5,136 bases of DNA, from assembly GCA_903872255.1 (NCBI GenBank), contig CAIQJW010000092.1:1-5136 (forward strand), read 5' to 3'. Below the pieces are notes generated by a model, which saw nothing but the letters and a program-made list of their open reading frames with translations, was not told the DNA's origin and did not search any database. This document shows positions 1 to 5,136 of this stretch, in pieces; the stretch's first letter is position 1, and each line of letters opens with the position of its first letter. The translations under genes and the position numbers were made by a program. Origin of the DNA: an uncultured delta proteobacterium. Its GTDB lineage: Bacteria > Desulfobacterota > Syntrophorhabdia > Syntrophorhabdales > Syntrophorhabdaceae.

Positions 1-1
1 G

Positions 2-1447
2 AACCATCCTTTTGAATGTTTAAGCTGTGCAAAGAACCTTCACTGCGATCTGCAGTCCCTTGCATACGATCTCGGTATCCGGGAGATCAGGTTCACCGGG
101 GAAAAGTCAGGCGGAAGAATTGACGAATCGTCGCCCTCCATACGGCGCGACCAGACTAAGTGCATCCTGTGCAGGCGCTGCGTCACGGTCTGTCAGGAAG
201 TACAGTCTGTAACAGCCCTTTTTATGCAGGGGAGGGGGTTTGAGATGCGGGTCGAGCCTGCTTTTGACCGCGATATCAATGATGTCGCATGCACCAATTG
301 CGGACAGTGCTCGATCGTGTGCCCCGTGGGGGCGATCACGGAAAAAGAATATATCGATGACGTGTGGGCGGCCATTCACGACCCGTCCAAATTTGTTGTG
401 ATCCAGGATGCGCCTGCGGTAAGGGCGGCCCTGGGTGAAGAATTCGGCTATCCCCCGGGTACCCTTGTTACCGGCAAAATGCTGGCCGCGGCCCGCAAGC
501 TGGGTTTCGACCGTGTTTTCGATACGAATTTTGCGGCCGACCTGACCATTCTCGAAGAGGGAACCGAACTATTGAAGCGTGTAAAGGAGGGAGGCGTCCT
601 CCCGATGATCACAAGCTGCAGCCCCGGTTGGATCAAGTTCATCGAACATTTCTACCCGGAACTGCTCGACCATCTTTCCACGTGCAAATCTCCCCACATG
701 ATGCTGGGCGCCCTGACAAAGACGTATTTTGCCGAAAAAGCAGGCATAGACCCGAAGAGCATGGTGGTTGTATCGGTCATGCCGTGTACGGCCAAGAAGT
801 TCGAGTGCAACCGTCCTGAAATGTACGACAGCGGTTATAAAGATGTGGATTATGTCCTGACAACCCGGGAGCTTGCCAAGATGATCAAACAGGCAGGCAT
901 TGATTTTGAAAATCTTGCAGATGAGAATTACGATGACCCGATGGGGGAATATACCGGAGCCGCCACGATCTTCGGTGCAACAGGCGGTGTTATGGAAGCG
1001 GCATTGAGGACGGCCTATGAAGTGGCGACAGGCCGGGTACTTGAAAATGTCGAATTTACCGCGGTACGAGGCCTTGAAGGCATCAAAGAGGCGACGGTGC
1101 CTGTCGAAGGCATTGGTGATGTGAAAGTTGCCGTGTCCCACGGTCTCGGTAATGCCCGCAAACTCCTTGACAGGATAAAGAGCGGTGAGGCCAGTTACCA
1201 TTTTATTGAAGTAATGGCATGCCCGGGCGGGTGCGTGGGAGGAGGCGGACAGCCTATCCCCGTTACGAACGAGATCAGGACCTTACGGGCAAAGGCCCTT
1301 TATGATGAGGACTGCAGCCTGAAACTCAGGAAGTCCCATGAAAACCCGTCTATCAAAAAGATCTATGAAGAATTTCTCGGTCAGCCGCTGGGCGAAAAAT
1401 CGCACCATTTGCTGCATACCCATTATACGCCGCGAAATAAGTTTTAA
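2..1447 (+). CDS. hydA: [FeFe]-hydrogenase catalytic subunit, NuoG-like modular type (5' end missing)
   Basis: This subunit reduces protons or oxidises H2 at the H-cluster, probably in the cytoplasm. The frame is open from base 2, so the Met codon at 224 is internal and 481 residues are visible. About 90 residues seem missing compared with C. pasteurianum CpI, probably a plant-type [2Fe-2S] domain. The order is: a His/Cys3 [4Fe-4S] site, HxxxCxxCxxxxxC (bases 5-46, NHPFECLSC...HC); two ferredoxin-type sites, CILCRRCVTVC (161-193) and CTNCGQCSIVC (290-322); then the H-cluster domain. That domain shows L1 TSCSPGW (611-631), L2 MPCTAKKFE (from 779) and L3 EVMACPGGCVGGGGQP (ligand Cys at 1220 and 1232). 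The C-terminus (SHENPSI...HHLLHTHY) is intact. The glutamates and serine of the known proton path (EEGTEL; LSTCKSP) are kept. L1 has Ser where many enzymes have a second Cys. The cluster chain suggests an HndD/HydA subunit of an NAD(P)-linked complex with NuoE/NuoF-like partners upstream; this is inference. Confidence 0.96.
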   Translation, partial: NHPFECLSCAKNLHCDLQSLAYDLGIREIRFTGEKSGGRIDESSPSIRRDQTKCILCRRCVTVCQEVQSVTALFMQGRGFEMRVEPAFDRDINDVACTNCGQCSIVCPVGAITEKEYIDDVWAAIHDPSKFVVIQDAPAVRAALGEEFGYPPGTLVTGKMLAAARKLGFDRVFDTNFAADLTILEEGTELLKRVKEGGVLPMITSCSPGWIKFIEHFYPELLDHLSTCKSPHMMLGALTKTYFAEKAGIDPKSMVVVSVMPCTAKKFECNRPEMYDSGYKDVDYVLTTRELAKMIKQAGIDFENLADENYDDPMGEYTGAATIFGATGGVMEAALRTAYEVATGRVLENVEFTAVRGLEGIKEATVPVEGIGDVKVAVSHGLGNARKLLDRIKSGEASYHFIEVMACPGGCVGGGGQPIPVTNEIRTLRAKALYDEDCSLKLRKSHENPSIKKIYEEFLGQPLGEKSHHLLHTHYTPRNKF

Positions 1448-1461
1448 CCTGACTTTTAAAC

Positions 1462-1500
1462 TCCTGCACCGCCCGGCGTGTCAGTATCGGCGGTGCAGGA
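1462..1500. terminator. Inverted repeat between convergent genes, possible bidirectional terminator
   Basis: A perfect 12-bp inverted repeat (TCCTGCACCGCC at 1462-1473 and its complement at 1489-1500) flanks a 15-base loop. It lies 14 bases after the hydA stop and about 46 bases beyond the stop of the convergent cupin gene, where a two-way terminator would be expected. No run of T follows the stem on either strand, so it is not a canonical intrinsic terminator. It may act as a transcript-end-stabilising hairpin or work with Rho. Confidence 0.55.
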
Positions 1501-1546
1501 TGCTGTAAAGATAACCGGACCTTCCGCTGCGTAGCTTCAATTTCGT

Positions 1547-1882
1547 TTATTTGATCATGACAAGGAGCATTTTATAACGGGTCACGGCTTTCAAGGCATG
1601 AGGCTTATTCGCCGGCATAATGATCATTTCCCCTTCCTTTACGGTATGCGGCTTGCCGTCGACGGTTATTTTGGCCTCACCTTCCAGGAGATAGACCGCG
1701 GCATCGAACGGGGCGGTATGCTCGCTCAAGCCCTCACCTTCATCGAATGCGAAAATGGTCATGGTCCCGGACGGTTTCCGGATGATCTCCCGGCTTACAA
1801 CCGAATGCTCCTGGTAGACTGCCAGGTCCTTCAAATTGAAGGACCGCGTTTCACTGCCAAGCGCGATAAAGTTTTCGCTCAT
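1547..1882 (-). CDS. Small single-domain cupin protein
   Basis: This is a 111-residue single cupin (beta-barrel) protein, complete, with no signal peptide or membrane segment. The substrate is unknown. Cupin motif 1 is at about residues 49-68 (GEGLSEHTAPFDAAVYLLEG) and motif 2 at about 84-98 (GEMIIMPANKPHALK). His55 and His95 are the likely metal ligands. The usual second His of the HxH pair is Ala57, and the usual Glu is replaced by Asp/Ala (residues 60-62), so any metal site would be incomplete compared with classic cupins. I recall the same HTAPFDA form in other small cupins of anaerobes, so it may be a subfamily trait. The start is supported by GGAGGG (1887-1892), four bases before ATG, preceded by an A-rich stretch. 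The gene converges on hydA and diverges from hydF, sharing a 139-bp promoter region with it. A sensory or small-ligand-binding role is only a guess. Confidence 0.88.
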   Translation of the reverse strand: MSENFIALGSETRSFNLKDLAVYQEHSVVSREIIRKPSGTMTIFAFDEGEGLSEHTAPFDAAVYLLEGEAKITVDGKPHTVKEGEMIIMPANKPHALKAVTRYKMLLVMIK

Positions 1883-1907
1883 ATCACCCTCCTTTTTTTA
1901 ATTATCT

Positions 1908-1916
1908 CATATAATA
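1908..1916 (-). promoter_or_regulatory. Candidate -10 region for the cupin gene
   Basis: The minus strand reads TATTATATG here, offering overlapping -10 hexamers TATTAT (1916-1911) and TATATG (1913-1908). Transcription would start near 1901-1904, roughly 20 bases before the start codon. No good -35 hexamer stands at the right distance. The palindrome at 1935-1948 would be centred about 37-41 bases upstream of the start point, close to the place where CRP/FNR-family activators replace a -35 box. This is a visual match only. Confidence 0.35.
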
Positions 1917-1934
1917 GAAGAATGGCATTTGTAA

Positions 1935-1948
1935 TTGACCTAAGTCAA
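1935..1948. promoter_or_regulatory. CRP/FNR-family-like palindromic operator
   Basis: The palindrome TTGACCTAAGTCAA has arms TTGAC and GTCAA around four bases. It resembles the FNR box (TTGAT-N4-ATCAA). From memory it is also close to the HcpR-type site proposed for Desulfovibrio relatives (TTGACC-NN-GGTCAA), with one mismatch. It sits in the divergent cupin/hydF region, about 37-41 bases before the candidate cupin start point and about 42 before the candidate hydF start point. It could therefore serve either gene or both. The binding protein is not in the window. Confidence 0.45.
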
Positions 1949-1968
1949 ACCCTTAAGCTGCGTGCATG

Positions 1969-1977
1969 TGTTATACG
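1969..1977 (+). promoter_or_regulatory. Candidate extended -10 promoter for hydF
   Basis: TGTTATACG contains an extended -10 TG dinucleotide followed by TATACG (four of six matches to TATAAT). There is no convincing -35 box. The expected start point near 1984 puts the 1935-1948 palindrome at about -42, typical of a class II activator site. The leader would be about 38 bases long. Confidence 0.35.
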
Positions 1978-1987
1978 AATAAATTAT

Positions 1988-2006
1988 CCGGGGTTCAAGG
2001 TCCCGG
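1988..2006 (+). other. Small hairpin in the hydF leader
   Basis: CCGGG (1988-1992) pairs with CCCGG (2002-2006), and two G-T pairs can extend the stem to seven pairs around the loop TCAAG. It ends 15 bases before the hydF start, just upstream of the ribosome binding site AAAGGA (2009-2014). It is too short to be recognised as a riboswitch. A mild effect on translation or mRNA stability is possible. Confidence 0.3.
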
Positions 2007-2021
2007 TCAAAGGACAGGACA

Positions 2022-3263
2022 ATGACTGACACGACACTCAACCAGACCCCGCGCGGAAGCCGGCTGCATATTGCCATCTTCGGCAGGCGCAATGCCGGAA
2101 AATCGAGCCTTATAAATGCGCTGACGAACCAGCAGATCGCGATAGTTTCCGATATACCCGGTACGACAACGGACCCCGTCTATAAATCAATGGAGATATT
2201 GCCGATAGGCCCTGTCGTCATTATCGATACCGGCGGGATAGACGATATCGGAGAACTCGGGAAGCTTCGGATCGAAAAGGCCCTGGATGTGCTGAAAAAA
2301 ACGGACCTCATGCTGCTTGTCATAGATCCGGCCGAAGGTTTCGGGCAATTTGAAACTGAGATATTGGAAAAGGCGCGTGAAAGTAAAGCGGCTCCGATCA
2401 TGGTGATCAACAAGACCGATCAATATCCTGAGTTTACCGTGAATTCTGATATTGTGAAGCTCGATATTCCCATCGTGAATGTCAGCGCGGTCACGCGACA
2501 GGGCATCGACGAACTGAAGATGGCGATGATAGGCCAGGCACCTAAGGATTTTATGGATGCGACTCTCCTGGGGGACCTTATCTCTGCCGGAGATATTGTC
2601 GTGCTTGTTGTCCCCATAGACACCGCGGCTCCAAAAGGCAGGATAATTCTCCCGCAGGTCCAGGCGATACGCGACATTCTGGACCACGATGCGATCGCCT
2701 GCGTGGTAAAGGAAAATAGATTAAAAGAGGCCCTTGCAAATCTCAAAGAAAAGCCCAGGCTTGTCGTAACCGATTCGCAGGCGTTTAAGAAGGTTGCGGC
2801 GGAAACACCTCAAGATGTCCTCCTGACATCTTTTTCCATATTGCTTGCCCGTCACAAAGGTGATCTTGCGACGCTGGTCGAGGGCGCTAAGGCCGTAAAA
2901 CATTTGTCCCCCGGCGATAAGGTCCTTGTGTCCGAGGCGTGTACGCATCACCGCATGGAAGACGATATCGGAACCGTGAAGATACCCCGCTGGCTCAACG
3001 AGATCGTCGGCGGGCCGCTCGATTACAGCTGGGTGAGCGGCCTTGAACTGCCGAAGGATCTCTCGCAATACAAGCTGATCATACATTGCGGGGCATGCAT
3101 GATAAACAGGAAGGAAATGCTTCACCGGATAATGGTGGCGCAGCGTGCCGGGATACCGATAGTGAATTACGGGGTCCTGATAGCGTATGTCGTGGGAATC
3201 CTGGACAGGACCTTAAGGCCCTTTCCCGAGGCCCGGCAGGTTCTCGATAATGGCGAAAAATAA
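2022..3263 (+). CDS. hydF: [FeFe]-hydrogenase maturation GTPase/scaffold HydF
   Basis: HydF carries the [2Fe] precursor of the H-cluster, with its CO, CN and dithiolate ligands, and transfers it to apo-HydA. The protein has 413 residues, normal for the family. The N-terminal GTPase domain shows the P-loop GRRNAGKSS (21-29), the G2 segment PGTTTDP (46-52), G3 DTGG (69-72), G4 NKTD (130-133) and G5 SAV (155-157). A middle dimerisation domain covers roughly 180-270. The C-terminal domain holds the [4Fe-4S] motif CxH-x45-HCxxC (Cys307, His309, His355, Cys356, Cys359), which fits the HydF signature. The ATG at 2022 is supported by AAAGGA at 2009-2014 and by the typical N-terminus (PRGSRLHIAIFGRRNAGKSS). 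It stands 139 bp from the divergent cupin gene and is followed after 65 bp by hydG, so the two maturases are probably co-transcribed. Confidence 0.97.
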   Translation: MTDTTLNQTPRGSRLHIAIFGRRNAGKSSLINALTNQQIAIVSDIPGTTTDPVYKSMEILPIGPVVIIDTGGIDDIGELGKLRIEKALDVLKKTDLMLLVIDPAEGFGQFETEILEKARESKAAPIMVINKTDQYPEFTVNSDIVKLDIPIVNVSAVTRQGIDELKMAMIGQAPKDFMDATLLGDLISAGDIVVLVVPIDTAAPKGRIILPQVQAIRDILDHDAIACVVKENRLKEALANLKEKPRLVVTDSQAFKKVAAETPQDVLLTSFSILLARHKGDLATLVEGAKAVKHLSPGDKVLVSEACTHHRMEDDIGTVKIPRWLNEIVGGPLDYSWVSGLELPKDLSQYKLIIHCGACMINRKEMLHRIMVAQRAGIPIVNYGVLIAYVVGILDRTLRPFPEARQVLDNGEK

Positions 3264-3278
3264 TGCTTTCAGGCATTC

Positions 3279-3307
3279 TTTACTTTTGATACCCCGCGCA
3301 ATATACT
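3279..3307 (+). promoter_or_regulatory. Weak candidate promoter upstream of hydG
   Basis: TTTACT (3279-3284) and TATACT (3302-3307) are 17 bases apart, with four and five matches to the sigma70 hexamers. The start point would be near 3314, only about 15 bases before the ATG and directly in front of the ribosome binding site. hydG could therefore be read both from this site and from the hydF transcript. This is chance-level evidence. Confidence 0.25.
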
Positions 3308-3328
3308 TAAGGACGGAGGGCACCGCAT

Positions 3329-4744
3329 ATGAACAAAGACGGCGAGGCGAAGCGGGCCGATTTTATTGATGAAGATGAGATACATCAGATACTGGAAAAG
3401 GCGAGGGGTGCCTCAAGCGCCGAAGCCCTCGACATCATAGAAAAGGGACGGGAAGCAAAAGGCCTGTCCCCGTACGAGACCGCGGTGCTGCTTCATGCCG
3501 CCGAAGGCGATGCCGAGAATGCGCTGTTCAGTGCGTCCCGGGAAGTCAAGGAAAAGATATACGGAAAACGTCTCGTTCTGTTCGCCCCCCTCTATATCAG
3601 CAATCATTGCATCAATAACTGCACATATTGCGGGTACAGGCGGCATAATGAGATACCCCGGCAGCGACTCACGATGGAAGAGATAGAGCGGGAGGTCATT
3701 GCGCTCGAGGCGATGGGGCATAAGCGCATTGCCCTCGAGGTCGGCGAAGACCCGAAAAATTGCCCGATCGACTATGTCCTTGATTCGATGAAGAAGATCT
3801 ATTCGGTCAAGGAATCGACAGGTGCCATCCGCCGCATTAACGTAAATGTTGCAGCAACCACCATCGAGGATTACCGCAGGCTCAAAGAAGCAGGGATAGG
3901 CACGTATATCCTTTTCCAGGAGACATATCACCGCGAGACATATAAAAAGTGCCATCCCTCGGGTCCGAAGAAGGATTATGACTGGCACGCGACGGCAATG
4001 GACCGCGCAATGCAGGGGGGCATCGACGATGTCGGGTTGGGCGTACTTTTTGGTCTGTACGATTATAAATTCGAAGTCCTGGGATTATTGCTGCATTCGC
4101 TTCACCTCGAGGAACGTTTCGGGGTTGGCTGCCATACCATATCGGTCCCGCGGATACGGCCTGCCGAAGGCATCAGTTTCGAATCCTTCCCGTATCTTGT
4201 AAGCGACCATGATTTCAAGAGAATGGTCGCAATCATCAGGCTCGCCGTCCCCTACACGGGAATGATCCTGTCAACGCGGGAACCGGCCGGGTTTCGGGAT
4301 GAGGTCATCTCCGTCGGAATATCACAGATCAGTGCGGGGTCCTGCACGGGCGTCGGCGGTTATCACAAGGATATAGAGAAGCCGGAGGTTAGGGCATACG
4401 GGCAATTTCAGGTTGAGGACAACCGCAGCACCGATGAAATGCTCCTGAGTGTCTGCAAATCGGGCTATCTTCCCAGCTTTTGCACGGCTTGCTATCGCCA
4501 GGGGAGGACAGGCGACAGGTTCATGGCGCTCGCAAAGACCGGAGAGATCCAGAATATTTGCCAGCCGAACGCGATACTGACCTTCAAAGAGTTTATCCTG
4601 GACTATGCATCACCCGAAACAACGGCTGCCGGCGAAGACGTGATACGCATGCACCTTGACAAAATACCCAGCCCGAAGATGCGCGAAGAGATAGAAAAAA
4701 GGCTTGAAAGGATCGAAGCCGGGGAAAGGGACCTTTATTTTTGA
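3329..4744 (+). CDS. hydG: [FeFe]-hydrogenase maturase HydG, radical SAM tyrosine lyase
   Basis: HydG cleaves tyrosine with S-adenosylmethionine to p-cresol and a fragment that yields the CO and CN ligands, and it builds an Fe(CO)2(CN) synthon for the H-cluster. The protein has 471 residues, the usual length. The radical-SAM motif CINNCTYC (Cys94, Cys98, Cys101) is followed by LEVGED, the SAM-contact region. The C-terminal auxiliary-cluster motif CxxC-x22-C (Cys385, Cys388, Cys411) separates HydG from its relative ThiH, which lacks it. His269 in the HTISVPR segment matches the position of the His that I recall holding the labile fifth ('dangler') iron. The residue before it is Cys268, where I remember Pro in other HydG proteins. 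The start has a strong GGAGGG (3315-3320), eight bases ahead of ATG. It follows hydF by 65 bp in the same direction. hydE, the third maturase, is not next to it. Confidence 0.97.
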   Translation: MNKDGEAKRADFIDEDEIHQILEKARGASSAEALDIIEKGREAKGLSPYETAVLLHAAEGDAENALFSASREVKEKIYGKRLVLFAPLYISNHCINNCTYCGYRRHNEIPRQRLTMEEIEREVIALEAMGHKRIALEVGEDPKNCPIDYVLDSMKKIYSVKESTGAIRRINVNVAATTIEDYRRLKEAGIGTYILFQETYHRETYKKCHPSGPKKDYDWHATAMDRAMQGGIDDVGLGVLFGLYDYKFEVLGLLLHSLHLEERFGVGCHTISVPRIRPAEGISFESFPYLVSDHDFKRMVAIIRLAVPYTGMILSTREPAGFRDEVISVGISQISAGSCTGVGGYHKDIEKPEVRAYGQFQVEDNRSTDEMLLSVCKSGYLPSFCTACYRQGRTGDRFMALAKTGEIQNICQPNAILTFKEFILDYASPETTAAGEDVIRMHLDKIPSPKMREEIEKRLERIEAGERDLYF

Positions 4745-4750
4745 TTATTC

Positions 4751-4764
4751 GGTCAAAAATGACC
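4751..4764. promoter_or_regulatory. Palindrome upstream of the CBS gene promoter, possible operator
   Basis: GGTCA-AAAA-TGACC is a perfect 5-bp inverted repeat around four A, starting six bases after the hydG stop. It is centred about 42 bases before the predicted start point of the next gene and touches the candidate -35 box, which fits an activator or repressor site. It could also form a short hairpin at the end of the hydG message. No T-run follows, so it is not an intrinsic terminator. Confidence 0.35.
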
Positions 4765-4793
4765 TTGCCTGCATCCGGGTTTACTTATATACT
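4765..4793 (+). promoter_or_regulatory. Candidate sigma70-type promoter of the CBS-domain gene
   Basis: TTGCCT (4765-4770) and TATACT (4788-4793) are separated by exactly 17 bases, with four and five matches to the consensus. Transcription would start near 4800, giving a leader of about 50 bases. This is the best promoter match in the window and suggests that the downstream gene is its own transcription unit rather than part of the hyd operon. Confidence 0.5.
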
Positions 4794-4850
4794 TATTGAG
4801 ACAGGCTGTTTTTAAACGGGAATTAAAAAATATTTAGGGGGCTTTGGGAT

Positions 4851-5136
4851 ATGAAGACTGTACGAGAAGTTCTGAAGAGCAAAAGCAAAGAGGTCTGGTC
4901 AGTAACACCTGAGAATACCGTTTTTGATGCCCTGAAACTGATGGGCGAGAAGGCGATCGGTGCTTTGATGGTCATGGACGACAAATCGAAAGTACACGGG
5001 ATCATCTCGGAAAGGGACTATGCGCGAAAAGTTATCCTGAAAGGCAAAACCTCCCGCGATACAAAAGTAGCGGAGATCATGACCCCTCTCGATAAAATGT
5101 TCACGGTAAAGGCGGATGCATCCGTCGAAGACTGTA
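4851..5136 (+). CDS. CBS-domain-pair protein (3' end missing)
   Basis: The first 95 residues are visible and the frame is open to the window end. They cover one full CBS domain (about 5-65, with IGALMVMDD and the typical GIISERDYARKVIL segment) and the start of a second (VAEIMTPLDKMFTV). The pattern fits the short stand-alone CBS-pair proteins of about 140 residues. Such pairs usually bind adenine nucleotides (AMP, ATP, NADH or SAM) and act as energy or redox sensors; the ligand here is unknown. There is no signal peptide or membrane segment in the visible part. The ATG is supported by AGGGGG (4836-4841), nine bases upstream. The gene follows hydG by 106 bp with its own likely promoter. A fusion to another domain beyond the window cannot be excluded. 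Confidence 0.9.
   Translation, partial: MKTVREVLKSKSKEVWSVTPENTVFDALKLMGEKAIGALMVMDDKSKVHGIISERDYARKVILKGKTSRDTKVAEIMTPLDKMFTVKADASVEDC

Noticed and set aside
224..226. ATG at 224 as the start of the hydrogenase gene
   Set aside because: The same frame is open back to base 2 and encodes a His/Cys3 cluster site and a first ferredoxin-type CxxCxxCxxxC that belong to the protein.
569..1201. 210-codon open frame antisense to hydA
   Set aside because: It mirrors a conserved H-cluster domain, is rich in His/Cys/Arg from reverse reading, and resembles no known family.
1598..2029. 143-codon open frame on the + strand across the cupin gene and the divergent promoter region
   Set aside because: It is antisense to a well-supported cupin, has no recognisable domain, runs through the promoter region and overlaps the hydF start.
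3262..3277. AATGC-TTTCAG-GCATT hairpin at the end of hydF
   Set aside because: Only five AT-rich pairs followed by a broken T-stretch; too weak to call a terminator or attenuator between hydF and hydG.
3413..3988. 191-codon open frame antisense to hydG
   Set aside because: It is a shadow of the radical-SAM coding region with no domain and no ribosome binding site that I can support.
1..5136. CRISPR arrays, insertion sequences, tRNA or rRNA genes, attachment sites
   Set aside because: No spaced direct repeats, transposase-like frames, tRNA-like folds or rRNA segments were seen; the window is compact coding sequence.

Overview
This window carries an [FeFe]-hydrogenase locus from an anaerobic bacterium. 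In order it holds the 3' part of a modular catalytic subunit (hydA/hndD type), a small cupin gene on the opposite strand, the H-cluster maturase genes hydF and hydG, and the start of a gene for a CBS-domain-pair protein. The base composition looks moderately GC-rich. All genes have clear Shine-Dalgarno sites, and promoters of the sigma70 type can be suggested. Together with the NuoG-like hydrogenase architecture this fits a strictly anaerobic, perhaps syntrophic or sulfate-reducing lineage (Desulfobacterota-like). That placement is inference from gene content only and is weak.

Layout. Positions 2-1447 (+) are HydA without its N-terminus: a His/Cys3 [4Fe-4S] site, two ferredoxin-type [4Fe-4S] sites, and then a complete H-cluster domain. 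A perfect 12-bp inverted repeat (1462-1500) lies between this gene and the convergent cupin gene (1547-1882, -). The 139-bp divergent region 1883-2021 separates the cupin from hydF. It contains a CRP/FNR-family-like palindrome, TTGACC-TA-AGTCAA, flanked on both sides by plausible -10 elements. hydF (2022-3263) and hydG (3329-4744) follow on the + strand with a 65-bp gap. A further gap of 106 bp holds a second 14-bp palindrome just upstream of a good sigma70-like promoter. The CBS-domain gene starts at 4851 and runs off the window. There is no gene-free stretch longer than 300 bases.

How the genes work together. HydG (radical SAM) splits tyrosine to make the CO/CN-bearing iron synthon. HydE (not in this window) is also needed to build the 2Fe precursor. 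HydF (GTPase/scaffold) delivers the [2Fe] subcluster to apo-HydA. The NuoG-like N-terminal cluster chain of HydA suggests a multi-subunit, NAD(P)-linked (possibly electron-bifurcating) enzyme whose NuoE/NuoF-like partners would lie upstream of base 1. The cupin and CBS proteins have no proven link to hydrogenase.

I see no clearly undescribed system. The points most worth checking are a serine at what textbook numbering makes a [4Fe-4S]H ligand position (TSCSPGW), the redox-regulator-like palindrome in the divergent cupin/hydF promoter region, and the cupin gene placed between hydA and its maturases.
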